Shown piece after piece: positions 16,261-26,418 of a stretch of DNA of 64,000 bases. Each line of letters opens with the position of its first letter. Within the stretch, counting starts at the first letter, position 1. The notes below the pieces were generated by a model, which had not been told where the DNA came from, searched no databases, and was given only the letters and a program-made list of their open reading frames with translations. The position numbers were made by a program, and so were the translations under genes. Origin of the DNA: Paracoccaceae bacterium (GTDB taxonomy: Bacteria > Pseudomonadota > Alphaproteobacteria > Rhodobacterales > Rhodobacteraceae); the NCBI GenBank assembly GCA_024742405.1, contig JANSYP010000004.1:62001-126000 (forward strand), written 5' to 3'.

Positions 16261-16932
16261 TCAGCCGGGGGTCGAGGATACGCCCACCTGAGCCGGCCGC
16301 AACAAACGGTCATGGAGCATGAAACCGTCCGTCATCACCTGGATGATCTCGCCTGCCTTGGTGCCGGGCATGGGTGCCTCGAACATGGCCTGGTGCAACT
16401 GCGGATCGAACGTATCGCCCGCTTGCGGCGTGATCTTGGTAATCGCGTGCTTGCCGAAGATATTGACCAGCTCCCGCATGGTCAGCTCCACGCCCTCGAT
16501 CAGCGCCTTGTCGACGCCGGTCGCATCGGCGTTCGCAGCCTCCAGGGCGCGGGTGAGATTGTCATAGACCGGCAGCAGGTCGCGGGCGAGCTTGGAGCCG
16601 CCATATTGCTCGCCTTCGCGCCGGTCCCGTTCGCCGCGCTTGCGCGCGTTTTCGGCGTCCGCCATGGCGCGCAGCCAGCGATCCCGCATTTCATCCCGCT
16701 CGGCGCGCAGCCCGGCGATTTCGGTCTCGAATTCGGCCTCGGCTTCCGCGAGTTTACCGTGAGCATCGGCATTGAGCTGATCGATCGCCGCATCGGCGCT
16801 CTCGAACTCCTTGGCCAACGCCTCGATATCGATGGTTTCCGGTGCCTGGTCGGCCGCCTTCTGGGCCTCCATGGCGCGGTGCTCATCCTCGGTCTGCGCA
16901 GTGGTGTGTGCGGTGCGATTCGGATTTACCAT
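16261..16932 (-). CDS. grpE: Nucleotide exchange factor GrpE
   Basis: Cochaperone that releases ADP from DnaK. I chose ATG 16932 over the GTG at 16938 because AAGAGGAG stands directly against the GTG but 5-6 nt from the ATG. The product is 223 residues: a long charged N-terminal coiled coil (about 25-95), the family core RDRWLRAMADAENARKR, and the beta-wing end (GDTFDPQLHQAMFEAP, DGFMLHDRLLRPAQVGVS). It lies 11 nt after hrcA on the same strand, the standard heat-shock pair; dnaK and dnaJ are not in the window. Confidence 0.95.
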   Translation of the reverse strand: MVNPNRTAHTTAQTEDEHRAMEAQKAADQAPETIDIEALAKEFESADAAIDQLNADAHGKLAEAEAEFETEIAGLRAERDEMRDRWLRAMADAENARKRGERDRREGEQYGGSKLARDLLPVYDNLTRALEAANADATGVDKALIEGVELTMRELVNIFGKHAITKITPQAGDTFDPQLHQAMFEAPMPGTKAGEIIQVMTDGFMLHDRLLRPAQVGVSSTPG

Positions 16933-16943
16933 CGTCACTCCTC

Positions 16944-18008
16944 TTAGCTCCGATCGGACAACATTTTCCCGACCAGCTGTGCCGTGTAATCGACGATCGG
17001 CACGATCCGACCGTAATTCAACCGCGTCGGTCCGATGACCCCCACGGCGCCAATGATCTTACGGTCAGCGTTCATATATGGAGAGACCACCAAAGAGGAA
17101 CCCGAAAGTGAAAAGAGTTTGTTCTCTGAACCGATGAAAATGCGCACACCCTCGCCCGCTTCGGTCAGTTCGAGGAACTCTGCGATATCACGTTTTCGTT
17201 CCAGGTCGTCAAAGAGCACCCTTACACGCTCCAGATCCTCTTCGCTCTGACTGTCGAGCAGGTTGGCACGCCCGCGTACGATCAAGCGCTCCGTCTGAGT
17301 GCCTTCGTTCTCCCAAACCGCCAAGCCGCTATCCACCATGTCCCGCGCCAGACTGTTGATCTGCTGACGGCGGAGCGAAATCTCCGTCTCTACCGCGCCG
17401 CGCAATTCGCTCAGCGTCCGGCCTGCAAGCACCGCGTTGAGGAAATTCGCCGCTTCCTGCATCGCCGAGGGCGTCGTGCCGAGCGGCGGATGGAAAATGC
17501 GGTTCTCCACCTGCCCGTCGGCAAAGACCAGCACCACCAGCGCGCGGTCCGGCGCGAGGCTGACGAACTCGATATGGCGAATCGCTGCCTCATGCTTGGG
17601 TGTGAGCACCAGGCTCGCCCCTTGCGTCACACCCGACAGCGCTGCCCCGATCGAATCGAGCATACCCCCGACATCGCCGGCATTGTCTCCCAGCGTGGCG
17701 TCGATCTGGCCGCGATCGGCCTCGGTCAGATCCGCGACCTCCAGGAACCCGTCGACGAACATGCGCAGCCCCTTTTCCGTCGGCACACGTCCGGCGGACA
17801 CATGGGGGCTGTCGATCAGACCCAGATACTCCAGGTCCTGCATCACGTTTCGGATCGTTGCCGCGCTGACCCTTTCGGACATTTCCCGGGTCAGGCTGCG
17901 CGAGCCAACCGGGTCGCCGCTCTGTAGATACCCTTCGACCACCCGGCGAAAAACTTCGCGGGAGCGTTCGTTCAGATCGGCAAGAATGTCAGGCGTGTCG
18001 TCGTTCAT
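16944..18008 (-). CDS. hrcA: Heat-inducible transcription repressor HrcA
   Basis: Represses groESL-type operons by binding CIRCE elements, with GroEL as folding partner. The product is 354 residues. The N-terminal winged helix (about 10-95) includes GDPVGSRSLTREMSERVSAATIRNVMQDLE and the wing SAGRVPTEKG. The inserted dimerisation/GAF-like domain follows and the end is IGVIGPTRLNYGRIVPIVDY-like (VGVIGPTRLNY). It is divergent from rph across 82 nt. I saw no CIRCE repeat in that gap. Confidence 0.95.
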   Translation of the reverse strand: MNDDTPDILADLNERSREVFRRVVEGYLQSGDPVGSRSLTREMSERVSAATIRNVMQDLEYLGLIDSPHVSAGRVPTEKGLRMFVDGFLEVADLTEADRGQIDATLGDNAGDVGGMLDSIGAALSGVTQGASLVLTPKHEAAIRHIEFVSLAPDRALVVLVFADGQVENRIFHPPLGTTPSAMQEAANFLNAVLAGRTLSELRGAVETEISLRRQQINSLARDMVDSGLAVWENEGTQTERLIVRGRANLLDSQSEEDLERVRVLFDDLERKRDIAEFLELTEAGEGVRIFIGSENKLFSLSGSSLVVSPYMNADRKIIGAVGVIGPTRLNYGRIVPIVDYTAQLVGKMLSDRS

Positions 18009-18090
18009 CGCTCAAAGGAAGGCTTCACCGGGGTTGAACTGCGCGAGCCGCGGCGGATATGGGACGCTCACGTAAACGAAGGGAACACCC

Positions 18091-18801
18091 ATGCGGCCCT
18101 CAGGGCGAAAGCTAAACGAACTCCGGTCGATTACAATCGAAACGGACGTGACACGCCATGCCGAAGGGTCCTGCATGATCCGGATGGGCGATACCCATGT
18201 GCTTTGCACTGCCTCGCTAGAGGAGCGCGTACCACCGTTTCTCAAGAACACCGGGCTGGGATGGGTGACCGCCGAGTATGGGATGCTCCCACGTGCGACG
18301 CATACCCGCATGCGGCGCGAGGCCAAGAACGGCCAGTCCGGCCGCACCCAGGAGATCCAGCGCCTGATCGGCCGCAGTTTGCGCGCCTGCGTCGACCGGG
18401 TTGCCCTGGGCGAACGCCAGATCAGCATCGATTGCGACGTGATCCAAGCCGATGGCGGAACGCGCTGCGCGGCAATCACAGGCGGCTGGGTCGCCTTGCG
18501 GCTGGCGTGCGACAAGCTGATGAAGGCGCGTGATGTGTTATCGGATCCGCTCACCGATCATATCGCCGCGGTCAGCTGTGGCATCTATGCCGGCCAGCCC
18601 GTGCTGGATCTCGACTATCCCGAGGACAGCGAGGCCGGCGTCGACGGCAACTTTGTGATCACAGGTACCGGACGGCTGGTCGAGGTCCAGATGTCTGCCG
18701 AAGGCGCCACCTTCTCCCGCGATCAGATGGGCACGCTTCTGGACCTCGCAGACGCCGGGGTGACCGAACTGGTGGCCGCACAGCGGGCGGCGCTGGCCTG
18801 A
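18091..18801 (+). CDS. rph: Ribonuclease PH
   Basis: Phosphorolytic 3'-5' exoribonuclease that trims tRNA precursors, active as a hexamer. The 236-residue product starts MRPSGR and shows the family blocks [44 protein letters not shown] and the phosphate/metal site [15 protein letters not shown]. The end [15 protein letters not shown] is typical. It overlaps rdgB by 1 nt (TGATG), and the pair forms a common RNA/nucleotide quality unit in alphaproteobacteria. Confidence 0.97.
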   Translation: MRPSGRKLNELRSITIETDVTRHAEGSCMIRMGDTHVLCTASLEERVPPFLKNTGLGWVTAEYGMLPRATHTRMRREAKNGQSGRTQEIQRLIGRSLRACVDRVALGERQISIDCDVIQADGGTRCAAITGGWVALRLACDKLMKARDVLSDPLTDHIAAVSCGIYAGQPVLDLDYPEDSEAGVDGNFVITGTGRLVEVQMSAEGATFSRDQMGTLLDLADAGVTELVAAQRAALA

Positions 18802-19412
18802 TGCGAGCCTTGGGCGGCGACATCCTGGTGTTGGCGTCGCACAACTCTGGAAAATTACGTGAAATCAAGGCTTTGCTGGAGCCATTCGGTATTTCTGCGC
18901 GTCCTGTGTCAGACTTCAGCAGCATCGAGCCGGACGAAACCGGCACCAGCTTTGCGGAGAATGCCCGGATCAAGGCTCATGCGGCAGCCGCGGCAAGCGG
19001 CCTGCCCGCGCTCTCTGATGACAGCGGGCTCGCCGTCGATGCGCTGGATGGGGCGCCGGGGGTCTACACGGCCGACTGGGCGGAAACCGGCAACGGTCGC
19101 GACTTTGCCATGGCAATGGGCAAGGTCAATGCCCAGCTTGAAGGCATGAACGCACCGCATCCTCGCACGGCCCGATTCTGCTGCACGCTTTGCGTCGCCT
19201 GGCCCGATGGACATGACGAGATTTTCGAAGGTCAGGTCCATGGACAGCTCGTTTGGCCGATGCGCGGCTCGCATGGCTTTGGGTACGATCCGGTTTTTGT
19301 GGCCGTCGGAGAAACCGAAACCTTTGGCGAGATGGACCCGGACCGCAAACATGCCATGAGTCACCGGGCCGACGCTTTCGCCAAGCTCAAGGCCCGGCTC
19401 CTTGCCCGCTGA
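18801..19412 (+). CDS. rdgB: Non-canonical purine NTP pyrophosphatase (RdgB/HAM1)
   Basis: Hydrolyses dITP, ITP and XTP to monophosphates and so keeps deaminated purines out of DNA and RNA. The 203-residue product shows the substrate loop [11 protein letters not shown] (about 12-22), the acidic [19 protein letters not shown] and the C-terminal [11 protein letters not shown]. The start overlaps the rph stop. The 3' end overlaps the TTG start of hemW by 11 nt. Confidence 0.95.
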   Translation: MRALGGDILVLASHNSGKLREIKALLEPFGISARPVSDFSSIEPDETGTSFAENARIKAHAAAAASGLPALSDDSGLAVDALDGAPGVYTADWAETGNGRDFAMAMGKVNAQLEGMNAPHPRTARFCCTLCVAWPDGHDEIFEGQVHGQLVWPMRGSHGFGYDPVFVAVGETETFGEMDPDRKHAMSHRADAFAKLKARLLAR

Positions 19413-20580
19413 CGGTCGGACCGCTCCTGCGGTCTGGCAAACCGCGGGGTTCGGCATCTATGTTCACTGGCCGTTTTGTGCCGCCAAATGCCCCTATTGC
19501 GACTTCAACAGCCACGTCGCGGCACAGATCGATCACGGGGCCTGGGCCGATGCTTATGAGACAGACCTTGACCGCTGGGCGGCTCTGACACCGGGCCGTC
19601 TCGTTCATTCAGTTTTTTTTGGCGGCGGCACTCCCAGCCTCATGGAGCCAGCGACCGTCGCCCGGATTCTGGAACGCATTGCGCAGCATTGGCACTTCGC
19701 CAATGACGCCGAAATCACGCTCGAAGCGAACCCAACCTCGGCGGAACGGGACCGGTTCTCCGGGTTTCGTGCCGCTGGGGTCAACCGCATCTCGCTGGGC
19801 GTGCAAGCGCTGAATGACGGCGATCTGCAACGGCTTGGCCGATTGCACAATGTCGCCGAAGCGCTGGCAGCGGTCGATATGGCCCGGGCCGAATTCGACC
19901 GCGTCAGCTTCGATCTGATTTACGCGCGCCAGGACCAGACCGAGGCTCAGTGGCGCGCTGAACTGAGCACAGCCTTGTCCGTCGGCATGGATCATCTCTC
20001 GCTTTACCAACTGACAATCGAACCGAACACGCCCTTTCACGCGCGTCATCAGAGGGGCGGCCTTCACGGCTTGCCTACCGAAGACCGCGCCGTCAGGCTT
20101 TATGAGTTGACGCAGGACCTGTGCGCAAACGCAGGTTTGCCTGCCTACGAAGTCTCCAACCACGCCCGACCCGGATCGGAAAGCCGTCACAACCTGATCT
20201 ATTGGCGCGGCGGAGAGTGGCTCGGCGTCGGGCCTGGAGCCCACGGTCGGATTGAGCAGACCGTCGGCAGAATCGCGACTGCGGCCCTGCGGTCTCCGGA
20301 CGCCTGGCTGCGCGCCATTGCCGCCGGCCACAGTGGCCTGGAAGAAAAGTCCACATCCAACAGGCGTGAGCAGGCCGAAGAATACCTGATGATGAGCCTG
20401 CGATTGAGCGAAGGAAGCGACCTCGGCCGTCTGTGTGACCTTGGCTATGAACTGCAGCAGGATCGGCTTGCAGAGCTGATCGCAGATGGTCTGCTCGAAA
20501 GACAGGACAGCCAGCTGCGCACCACGGCCCGTGGTCGTTTGCTGCTCAACGCGGTGCTTTCGGAACTCCTGAGCGACTGA
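19402..20580 (+). CDS. hemW: Radical SAM heme chaperone HemW
   Basis: HemN-like protein that binds heme and a [4Fe-4S] cluster and delivers heme to respiratory proteins; it is not a coproporphyrinogen oxidase. The 392-residue product from TTG 19402 has the radical SAM triad Cys26, Cys30 and Cys33 in [11 protein letters not shown] and lacks the extra N-terminal part of true Hem[10 protein letters not shown] (SAM-binding) and EANPTS follow. The rdgB overlap is 11 nt. An unrelated later start would cut into the cluster motif region, so the TTG is the best choice. Confidence 0.93.
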   Translation: MPADGRTAPAVWQTAGFGIYVHWPFCAAKCPYCDFNSHVAAQIDHGAWADAYETDLDRWAALTPGRLVHSVFFGGGTPSLMEPATVARILERIAQHWHFANDAEITLEANPTSAERDRFSGFRAAGVNRISLGVQALNDGDLQRLGRLHNVAEALAAVDMARAEFDRVSFDLIYARQDQTEAQWRAELSTALSVGMDHLSLYQLTIEPNTPFHARHQRGGLHGLPTEDRAVRLYELTQDLCANAGLPAYEVSNHARPGSESRHNLIYWRGGEWLGVGPGAHGRIEQTVGRIATAALRSPDAWLRAIAAGHSGLEEKSTSNRREQAEEYLMMSLRLSEGSDLGRLCDLGYELQQDRLAELIADGLLERQDSQLRTTARGRLLLNAVLSELLSD

Positions 20581-20582
20581 GC

Positions 20583-20936
20583 GTGCGAGCGCTCTGGTTC
20601 ATAACCGGGCTGTTCGCCGTCGCCCTCGGACTCATCGGCATCGTGGTACCGCTTCTGCCAACTGTGCCCTTCATGATCCTCGCCGCGTTCTGTTTCAGCA
20701 ACAGCTCCGACCGCTGGCACCGCTGGCTGGTCAACCACCCTGTTTACGGGCCGCATATCCGCGATTGGCGTGACCATGGCGCAATTCGCCCGAGGGCCAA
20801 GCGTCTTTCCACGGTCATGATTTGCGCCGCTTTCGGGATCTCTGTTCTGCTCGGTGTGAGACCCGTGATCCTGTTCGTTCAGGCTCTGGTACTGACCTGC
20901 GTCATGATCTTTATCTGGACCCGACCGGATCACTGA
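20583..20936 (+). CDS. DUF454 (YbaN) family inner membrane protein
   Basis: This 117-residue protein from GTG 20583, 2 nt after hemW, has three or four hydrophobic segments: residues 3-35 with GLIGIVVPLLPTVPF, a polar middle (SDRWHRWLVNHPVYGPHIRDW) and 78-112. This is the YbaN/DUF454 pattern. The function is unknown; neighbourhood with hemW in this window fits a heme or membrane role but does not prove one. The last 26 nt overlap the end of the convergent parB. Confidence 0.85.
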   Translation: MRALWFITGLFAVALGLIGIVVPLLPTVPFMILAAFCFSNSSDRWHRWLVNHPVYGPHIRDWRDHGAIRPRAKRLSTVMICAAFGISVLLGVRPVILFVQALVLTCVMIFIWTRPDH

Positions 20937-21801
20937 CGCTTAGGACACGGCACAATTCATCAAGCGCTTCCAGTGACTTATATCGAATTACTACCTGCCC
21001 GCCACTGTCTGCTTTATGGTCAATCGTCACACTCATACCGAGTGCTGCCGAAAGGTCACTTTCCAACGCTTTGGTATCCGCATCCTTTTCCGCCTTGGCG
21101 CTGGTTGGACTGCGCGGATGCTCTGATGCCTTAGCGAGCTTTTCTGTCTCGCGCACCGACAGGCTACGCGCCACAACTTGTTTGGCCAGCGCCAGCGGGT
21201 CGCCGGTTGTAATCAAGGCGCGCGCATGGCCAACGGACAACGCGCCCTCCGCCAGCATGACCTGAACTTCCTCGGGCAACTGCATCAAGCGCAGCGCATT
21301 CGCGACATGGCTGCGGCTTTTCCCCATGGCTTCGCCAAGCTTCTCCTGGGTGTGGCCGAACCGTTCGATCAACTGTCGATAGCCACGCGCCTCATCGATG
21401 GGGTTCAAATCCGCACGTTGGATGTTCTCGACGATCGCGATCTCCAAGACCTCGGTGTCCGAAAAATCGCGTACAATCACGGGGATGTCGTGTAATTGTG
21501 CCGCCTGGGCTGCGCGCCAGCGACGCTCTCCGGCAACGATCTGATAGACGGGAGGCTCACCCCCATAGGGGCGGACGATCAAAGGCTGAAGAACGCCCTT
21601 CTCCCGGATCGACGCAGACAATTCCGACAGAGCCTCCTCGTTGAAGCTTCGCCGAGGCTGGTCCGGGTTTGGAACGATCTGTTCGATCGGGAGAGTAGTA
21701 TCTGCACGGCGTGGCGCACCGGACTGCTCTGCCTCCGGCGCAACATCCGCCATAAGTGCCGACAATCCTCGCCCCAGCCCTCGTTTGTCTTTCTGCGCCA
21801 C
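20911..21801 (-). CDS. parB: Chromosome partitioning protein ParB
   Basis: CTP-dependent clamp that loads at parS and spreads, then recruits ParA and SMC for origin segregation. The product is 296 residues: an N-terminal ParA-interacting tail (KRGLGRGLSALMAD), the CTP-binding ParB/Srx domain with GERRWRA at 91-97 and ENIQRADLNPIDEARGY, the KorB-like HTH (LGEAMGKSRSHVANALRLMQLP), and the C-terminal dimerisation domain. It lies 3 nt downstream of parA. Three perfect parS sites lie 1-3.3 kb upstream on the same strand run. Confidence 0.96.
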   Translation of the reverse strand: MAQKDKRGLGRGLSALMADVAPEAEQSGAPRRADTTLPIEQIVPNPDQPRRSFNEEALSELSASIREKGVLQPLIVRPYGGEPPVYQIVAGERRWRAAQAAQLHDIPVIVRDFSDTEVLEIAIVENIQRADLNPIDEARGYRQLIERFGHTQEKLGEAMGKSRSHVANALRLMQLPEEVQVMLAEGALSVGHARALITTGDPLALAKQVVARSLSVRETEKLAKASEHPRSPTSAKAEKDADTKALESDLSAALGMSVTIDHKADSGGQVVIRYKSLEALDELCRVLSVSDPVGSR

Positions 21802-21804
21802 GGC

Positions 21805-22620
21805 TTATGCCTCTTCCGTTATGCCCGATGCCTGACGATAGCGCGCAAGCAGTTCCATTGCCAAGGCCTGGTACGCCAAGCTGCCTTTTGATTTCGGATC
21901 ATAGTCAATTACCGGAACGGCATAGGACGGAGCCTCACTCACACGGACATTCCGAGGAACGATGGTGTCGAACACCAGGTCACCCAGAGTCTGGCGCGCA
22001 TCACTCTCGACTTGCTGGGCCAGTTTATTCCGCTGATCATGCATGGTGAGAAGAACGCCTTCGATCCGAAGCTCGGGATTGGCGTTTTGTCGGACCTCCC
22101 GAATCGTCAGCATCAGCTGAGACAGGCCTTCCAGCGCAAAAAACTCGCTCTGGAGTGGAATGAGGATGGAATCAGCCGCGATCATCGCATTGACCGTCAA
22201 CAGATTAAGCGAGGGTGGACAATCAATCAAAACGTAATCCAGCCCAAGTCCCCCCAACATCTCACCGCTCAAGGCGTCCCGCAAAAGGTGCGACCGGCGC
22301 TCGTTCGCTACGAGTTCGATATCGGCCGAGCTCAAGTCTGTCGTTGCAGGAGCAATCAGAATGCCGTCGAACTCCGTCGGAACAACGACATCGGAGAGCG
22401 CGGCGCCGTCTAGGATCAGGTCATATGTTGTGAGTTTGCGCGCGTCTGGATCGACCCCAAGACCCGTAGAGGCATTCCCCTGCGGATCGATATCAACAAC
22501 CAGTGTCGAAAACCCCTCGCGCGCAAGCGCTGCGGCCAAATTTATGGTCGTCGTCGTCTTTCCGACACCACCTTTCTGGTTCGAGATCGCAATGACCCGA
22601 GGACTTTGAGCGTCAGACAT
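21805..22620 (-). CDS. parA: Chromosome partitioning ATPase ParA
   Basis: Deviant-Walker ATPase that forms a nucleoid gradient and pulls ParB-parS complexes. The 271-residue product shows NQKGGVGKTTT (deviant Walker A, signature Lys16 and Lys21 of KGGVGKT), VVDIDPQGNAST (Walker A') and YVLIDCPPSLNLLT (Walker B). There is no N-terminal HTH, which marks it as a chromosomal type Soj/ParA. It overlaps the rsmG 3' end by 8 nt and precedes parB by 3 nt, so rsmG-parA-parB are read as one unit. Confidence 0.96.
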   Translation of the reverse strand: MSDAQSPRVIAISNQKGGVGKTTTTINLAAALAREGFSTLVVDIDPQGNASTGLGVDPDARKLTTYDLILDGAALSDVVVPTEFDGILIAPATTDLSSADIELVANERRSHLLRDALSGEMLGGLGLDYVLIDCPPSLNLLTVNAMIAADSILIPLQSEFFALEGLSQLMLTIREVRQNANPELRIEGVLLTMHDQRNKLAQQVESDARQTLGDLVFDTIVPRNVRVSEAPSYAVPVIDYDPKSKGSLAYQALAMELLARYRQASGITEEA

Positions 22621-23233
22621 GGCTGAGGTCTCCGATTTTCAGAATTGCGGCGCCCGCTTCGGTCTTGCTCGGAATCGCGCTCGAGGAAAAGTGCCAATCC
22701 GCCCGGGAACTGTGAACTTCGTTCCCGTAGGACTTTCCCTTCGGAAGCAGTGCAATTCCCCCGAATTGAAGATGTCGATGCACCATCGGCAGCAGTTCCG
22801 GGAGCGGTGCAAGGGCTCGCGCTGAAACGACGTCTGCGCCCAGAGGAGCAAGCAACTCCGCTCGCGCGGCGTGTACCGTAACGGGTGTTTGTGTTTCACG
22901 TGAAACAGCGCGCAGAAACGTCGCTTTACGCTGATCGCTCTCAATCAGGTGCATTTCCAACTCTGGGAGCATGTTGCGGGCGGCTATAGCTACGACCAAA
23001 CCCGGAAAGCCTCCTCCAGAACCGAGATCGGCCCAGACTCTCGCACGTTCTGGACACAAAGAGAGCAGTTGGAGTGAATCGGCAAAATGTCGAGACTCGG
23101 CTTCCTCAAGTGTACTAGGAGCCACGAGGTTGATCCGCGGGGACCACTTGCGCAGGAGGTCCAAATAGATCCGAAGCGCTGATTGTGTTTCACGTGAAAC
23201 ACACATGAGCTCCGCTACCCTATCGACCGTCAT
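22613..23233 (-). CDS. rsmG: 16S rRNA m7G527 methyltransferase RsmG (GidB)
   Basis: Methylates N7 of G527 in 16S rRNA with SAM. The 206-residue product has the SAM motif DLGSGGGFPGL (residues 69-79), INLVAPST upstream, and VSARALAPLPELL. The start ATG 23233 overlaps the mnmG stop by 1 nt. Two perfect parS sites lie inside this coding sequence: one near the start (encoding CVSRET, residues 11-16) and one in mid-gene (encoding AVSRET). The double parS load explains why the protein reads VSRETQ twice. Confidence 0.95.
   Translation of the reverse strand: MTVDRVAELMCVSRETQSALRIYLDLLRKWSPRINLVAPSTLEEAESRHFADSLQLLSLCPERARVWADLGSGGGFPGLVVAIAARNMLPELEMHLIESDQRKATFLRAVSRETQTPVTVHAARAELLAPLGADVVSARALAPLPELLPMVHRHLQFGGIALLPKGKSYGNEVHSSRADWHFSSSAIPSKTEAGAAILKIGDLSHV
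22892..22907. promoter_or_regulatory. parS centromere site 1 (inside rsmG)
   Basis: TGTTTCACGTGAAACA, a perfect 16-bp palindrome identical to the consensus chromosomal parS. It is embedded in rsmG and would be bound by ParB encoded about 1.1 kb away. Confidence 0.93.
23184..23203. promoter_or_regulatory. parS centromere site 2 (start of rsmG)
   Basis: The perfect 16-bp parS palindrome at 23186-23201 is extended by TG/CA to a 20-bp perfect palindrome at 23184-23203. It lies 30 nt inside the rsmG start. Confidence 0.93.
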
Positions 23234-25110
23234 CAGGCGCGCTTCCGACGATCGGTTTGTCGCAATGCAACCAAAATCACCATGAGTGCCGCGGGCGTGA
23301 TACCCTCTATCTGAGCCGCTTGTGCCAAAGTTGCAGGAGCACGCGCGACCAACTTATCCCGCACTTCATTCGACAAGCCCCTCACCGACATATAGTTGAA
23401 ATCACTCGGAATTAGTTCCGCTTCCTGTCTTTTCAGCGCATCGACGTCCCGTGCCTGGCGCTCCATATACTGAGCATAGAGCGCTTCTCGTGATATCTGC
23501 TTTCGCACATCCGGCTCAATATCATTGAGGTCCGGAGCAAGGCCCACAAGGGTCTGAAAGTCCACGTCCGGATAGGACAGCAATGTGTAGGCTGAGCGTT
23601 TCTTGCCGTCTTCGTTGACTTTCACCCCCAAATCGCCGAGTGCCCGAGGTGTCCAAGTCACACTTTTCAACTTGGCTGTGGCTGCGTGGAGCGAAGCCAT
23701 CTTCTCGACAAATGCGTCTTCGCGAGCAGCGCAGACACACCCGATCTCAACTCCTCTGGGCGTCAGTCTCTGGTCGGCATTGTCCGCCCGCAACGAAAGG
23801 CGAAACTCTGCGCGGCTTGTGAACATCCGGTAGGGTTCGGAAACACCACGTGACGTCAGATCATCGATCATAACCCCAATATAGCTGTCTGTACGGCTGA
23901 AATACACAGGATCTTGTGTTTTTGAGCACCGCGCCGCATTTATGCCTGCAACCAGCCCCTGCGCAGCGGCCTCTTCATACCCTGTCGTGCCGTTAATCTG
24001 CCCGGCGAGATACAGGCCACACAAATCTTTCACTGCAAGATCTGGCTTCAGGGCCCTGGGGTCAACATAGTCGTACTCGATCGCATAGCCTGGTTGAAGA
24101 ATCTTGGCACTTTCCAGACCTCGAATGGAGGCGACATAGGCCGCTTGAACATCTTCAGGAAGCGATGTCGATATCCCATTCGGATAGACAGTTGGATCTG
24201 ATACGCCTTCCGGTTCCAGGAACACCTGGTGAGAGGACTTGTCAGAGAATCGCACCACCTTGTCTTCGATCGACGGGCAGTAACGAGGACCAACCCCGTC
24301 TATTCGGCCCCCATACATCGCCGAGCGATGGAGGTTGGCTCGAATGATCTCATGTGTCTCTTCACTCGTATGCGTAATGCCACAGGCGATCTGTGGCGCC
24401 GTAACACCCTTGGTTTCAAACGAGAAAAAGACGGGATCATCGTCACCTGGCTGCATCTCCAACCGAGTCCAGTCGATGGTTCGGCCGTCAAGTCGAGGCG
24501 GTGTTCCGGTTTTCAGGCGGCCCATCGGCAGCCCGAAACCATCAAATCGCTCTGCGAGTGCAATTGATGGGCTCTCACCCATCCTGCCCGCGTTCCTCCG
24601 CTCTTCGCCAATGTGAATGACACCACGCAAGAAGGTCCCGGTCGTAATCACAACCGTCTGCGACGAAATCTCTGCGCCATCGGCAAGAACAACGCCCCTC
24701 ACACGCGTTCCCTCCAAAAGCAAGTCTGCGACTTCACCCTCAAGGATCGAGAGACCTGGCCTCGATGCAAGCTCTGACTGCATCCGGTTGCGATAGAGCG
24801 CGCGATCGCTTTGTGTGCGGGGGCCTTGAACGGCGGGTCCCTTGCGCCGGTTCAACAGGCGGAACTGGATGCCCGACACATCGGCAACACGGCCCATAAC
24901 ACCATCCAAAGCATCGATTTCCCGGACAAGATGGCCCTTGCCGAGACCTCCGATAGCAGGATTGCATGACATTACGCCAATGGAGGCACGATGGAGCGTC
25001 ACCAGAGCAACGGACGCTCCGCATCGTGCGGCCGCATGGGCGGCTTCACAACCGGCATGTCCGCCACCAACAACAATGACGTCGAATTCAGACTGTTTCA
25101 CGTGAAACAC
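23233..25110 (-). CDS. mnmG: tRNA U34 carboxymethylaminomethyl-modifying enzyme MnmG (GidA)
   Basis: FAD protein that with MnmE installs cmnm5 on wobble uridine 34. The most likely start is GTG 25110 ([10 protein letters not shown]), because GGGGAAG stands 5-6 nt before it; a TTG at 25128 is in frame but less well placed. The product is then 625 residues. The FAD motif [10 protein letters not shown] is at 15-24, followed by [24 protein letters not shown], and Cys-containing [11 protein letters not shown]. The C-terminus is the MnmE-binding helical domain. The start region is itself a parS site. The ends overlap or abut mnmE and rsmG. Confidence 0.94.
   Translation of the reverse strand: MFHVKQSEFDVIVVGGGHAGCEAAHAAARCGASVALVTLHRASIGVMSCNPAIGGLGKGHLVREIDALDGVMGRVADVSGIQFRLLNRRKGPAVQGPRTQSDRALYRNRMQSELASRPGLSILEGEVADLLLEGTRVRGVVLADGAEISSQTVVITTGTFLRGVIHIGEERRNAGRMGESPSIALAERFDGFGLPMGRLKTGTPPRLDGRTIDWTRLEMQPGDDDPVFFSFETKGVTAPQIACGITHTSEETHEIIRANLHRSAMYGGRIDGVGPRYCPSIEDKVVRFSDKSSHQVFLEPEGVSDPTVYPNGISTSLPEDVQAAYVASIRGLESAKILQPGYAIEYDYVDPRALKPDLAVKDLCGLYLAGQINGTTGYEEAAAQGLVAGINAARCSKTQDPVYFSRTDSYIGVMIDDLTSRGVSEPYRMFTSRAEFRLSLRADNADQRLTPRGVEIGCVCAAREDAFVEKMASLHAATAKLKSVTWTPRALGDLGVKVNEDGKKRSAYTLLSYPDVDFQTLVGLAPDLNDIEPDVRKQISREALYAQYMERQARDVDALKRQEAELIPSDFNYMSVRGLSNEVRDKLVARAPATLAQAAQIEGITPAALMVILVALRQTDRRKRA
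25094..25109. promoter_or_regulatory. parS centromere site 3 (start of mnmG)
   Basis: A third perfect TGTTTCACGTGAAACA covers the first codons of mnmG (encoding FHVK), just after the mnmE stop. It is 1.9 kb from site 2 and about 3.2 kb from the proposed oriC. Confidence 0.93.
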
Positions 25111-25112
25111 CG

Positions 25113-26399
25113 CTACTTCCCCAGGCAAAACGCACTGAAAATCTGATCAAGCACATCTTCGGAATCTATTCGACCTGTCATGGCATCCAGCGCGCGTACC
25201 GCCTGGCGGAGATCTTCCGCAACAAGGTCTGTCTGCTCCGCCAAGGACCCTAGCCGATCTCGCGCCGATTCCAAAGCCAGTACCGCACTCATCAGAGCTG
25301 TGCGGTGTCGTTCTCTAGTTGCCATACCCGCAGCTGACGCACGGTCCGACAAAACGCTACGTACATGGTCGAGCAAGTCCGACACCCCTGCTCCGCTGAG
25401 CCCGGAAACACCCGCTTCATAGTCGGAAATGAGATCGGCTTTGCCGGTAAGAACAAGGTCTTGCGGCGATAGTGGATCCAAAACAGGAGCCGTCCCATCG
25501 GTTAGAATGATCCGAAGATCAGCCGCCTCAGCCCGCGACTTAGCCCGAGAAATACCAAGGTTTTCAACGACATCATCCGTAAGACGCAAGCCCGCTGTAT
25601 CCAGAAATGTGACGAGCAATCCGCCAAGATCCATACGTACTTCAACGATATCGCGGGTCGTCCCGGCGATGTCAGAGACCAAGGCCGCCTCACGGCGCGC
25701 CAGGCGGTTAAGAAGTGTGGATTTACCGATATTGGGCGGGCCGACGATAGCAACTTCAAACCCGTCGCGCACCCGTTCTGCCACAGAGATCCCGTTGAGT
25801 TCCGTGGATATGGACAAGATCAGAGCATCGATGCCTGCCGAGACTTCGGGACTGACATCCACTGGCACGTCTTCGTCGGCAAAGTCGATTGTCACCTCGA
25901 CAAGAGACATCACAGCAATCAAGTCCGCGCGCCACCCTGCAACGATGTCGGCGAGATCGCCGGAAAGCACGCGCAGCGCTTGACGCCGCTGTGCTTCGGT
26001 CTCTGCCTCGATAAGGTCCGCAAGACCCTCGACCTCGGTCAGATCCATGCATCCATTTTCCAGGGCGCGCCGGGTAAACTCGCCCGGTTCGGCCTGCCGG
26101 AACCCCTCGATACCGGAAAGGGACCGCAAAACTGCAGCGATCGTTGCGCGCGCGCCGTGGAGATGAAACTCGGCCACAGGCTCGCCCGTGAAACTGCCGC
26201 CTTCCGGAAAAAGAAGGACAAGCCCGTTGTCCAGATGCCCGCCATTGCGGTCTTTCAAGGTACAGAGCGTTGCCTGTCGCAGTGCCGGGCGCCGTCCTGT
26301 TAGTCTCTCGGCCGCGTCATGGGCCCGGGGGCCAGACACCCGGACAATGGCAACGCCGGCTTTGCCCGGCGCTGTGGCCAGCGCAAAGATCGTGTCCAC
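25113..26399 (-). CDS. mnmE: tRNA modification GTPase MnmE (TrmE)
   Basis: GTPase partner of MnmG for wobble uridine modification. The 428-residue product starts at GTG 26399 ([23 protein letters not shown], the tetrahydrofolate-binding N-domain). Its G domain has the P loop GPPNIGKST at 220-228, TTRDIVE and DTAGLR, with a short G4 region (VLTGKADL). It ends in CLGK, the C-terminal catalytic cysteine motif. It is slightly short for the family (about 450) because of compact G4/G5 loops. Confidence 0.95.
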   Translation of the reverse strand: MDTIFALATAPGKAGVAIVRVSGPRAHDAAERLTGRRPALRQATLCTLKDRNGGHLDNGLVLLFPEGGSFTGEPVAEFHLHGARATIAAVLRSLSGIEGFRQAEPGEFTRRALENGCMDLTEVEGLADLIEAETEAQRRQALRVLSGDLADIVAGWRADLIAVMSLVEVTIDFADEDVPVDVSPEVSAGIDALILSISTELNGISVAERVRDGFEVAIVGPPNIGKSTLLNRLARREAALVSDIAGTTRDIVEVRMDLGGLLVTFLDTAGLRLTDDVVENLGISRAKSRAEAADLRIILTDGTAPVLDPLSPQDLVLTGKADLISDYEAGVSGLSGAGVSDLLDHVRSVLSDRASAAGMATRERHRTALMSAVLALESARDRLGSLAEQTDLVAEDLRQAVRALDAMTGRIDSEDVLDQIFSAFCLGK

Positions 26400-26418
26400 A
26401 CCCCACCTCGCGTGCGTG

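Noticed and set aside
18009-18090. CIRCE operator between hrcA and rph
   Set aside because: I looked for TTAGCACTC-N9-GAGTGCTAA and found neither half.
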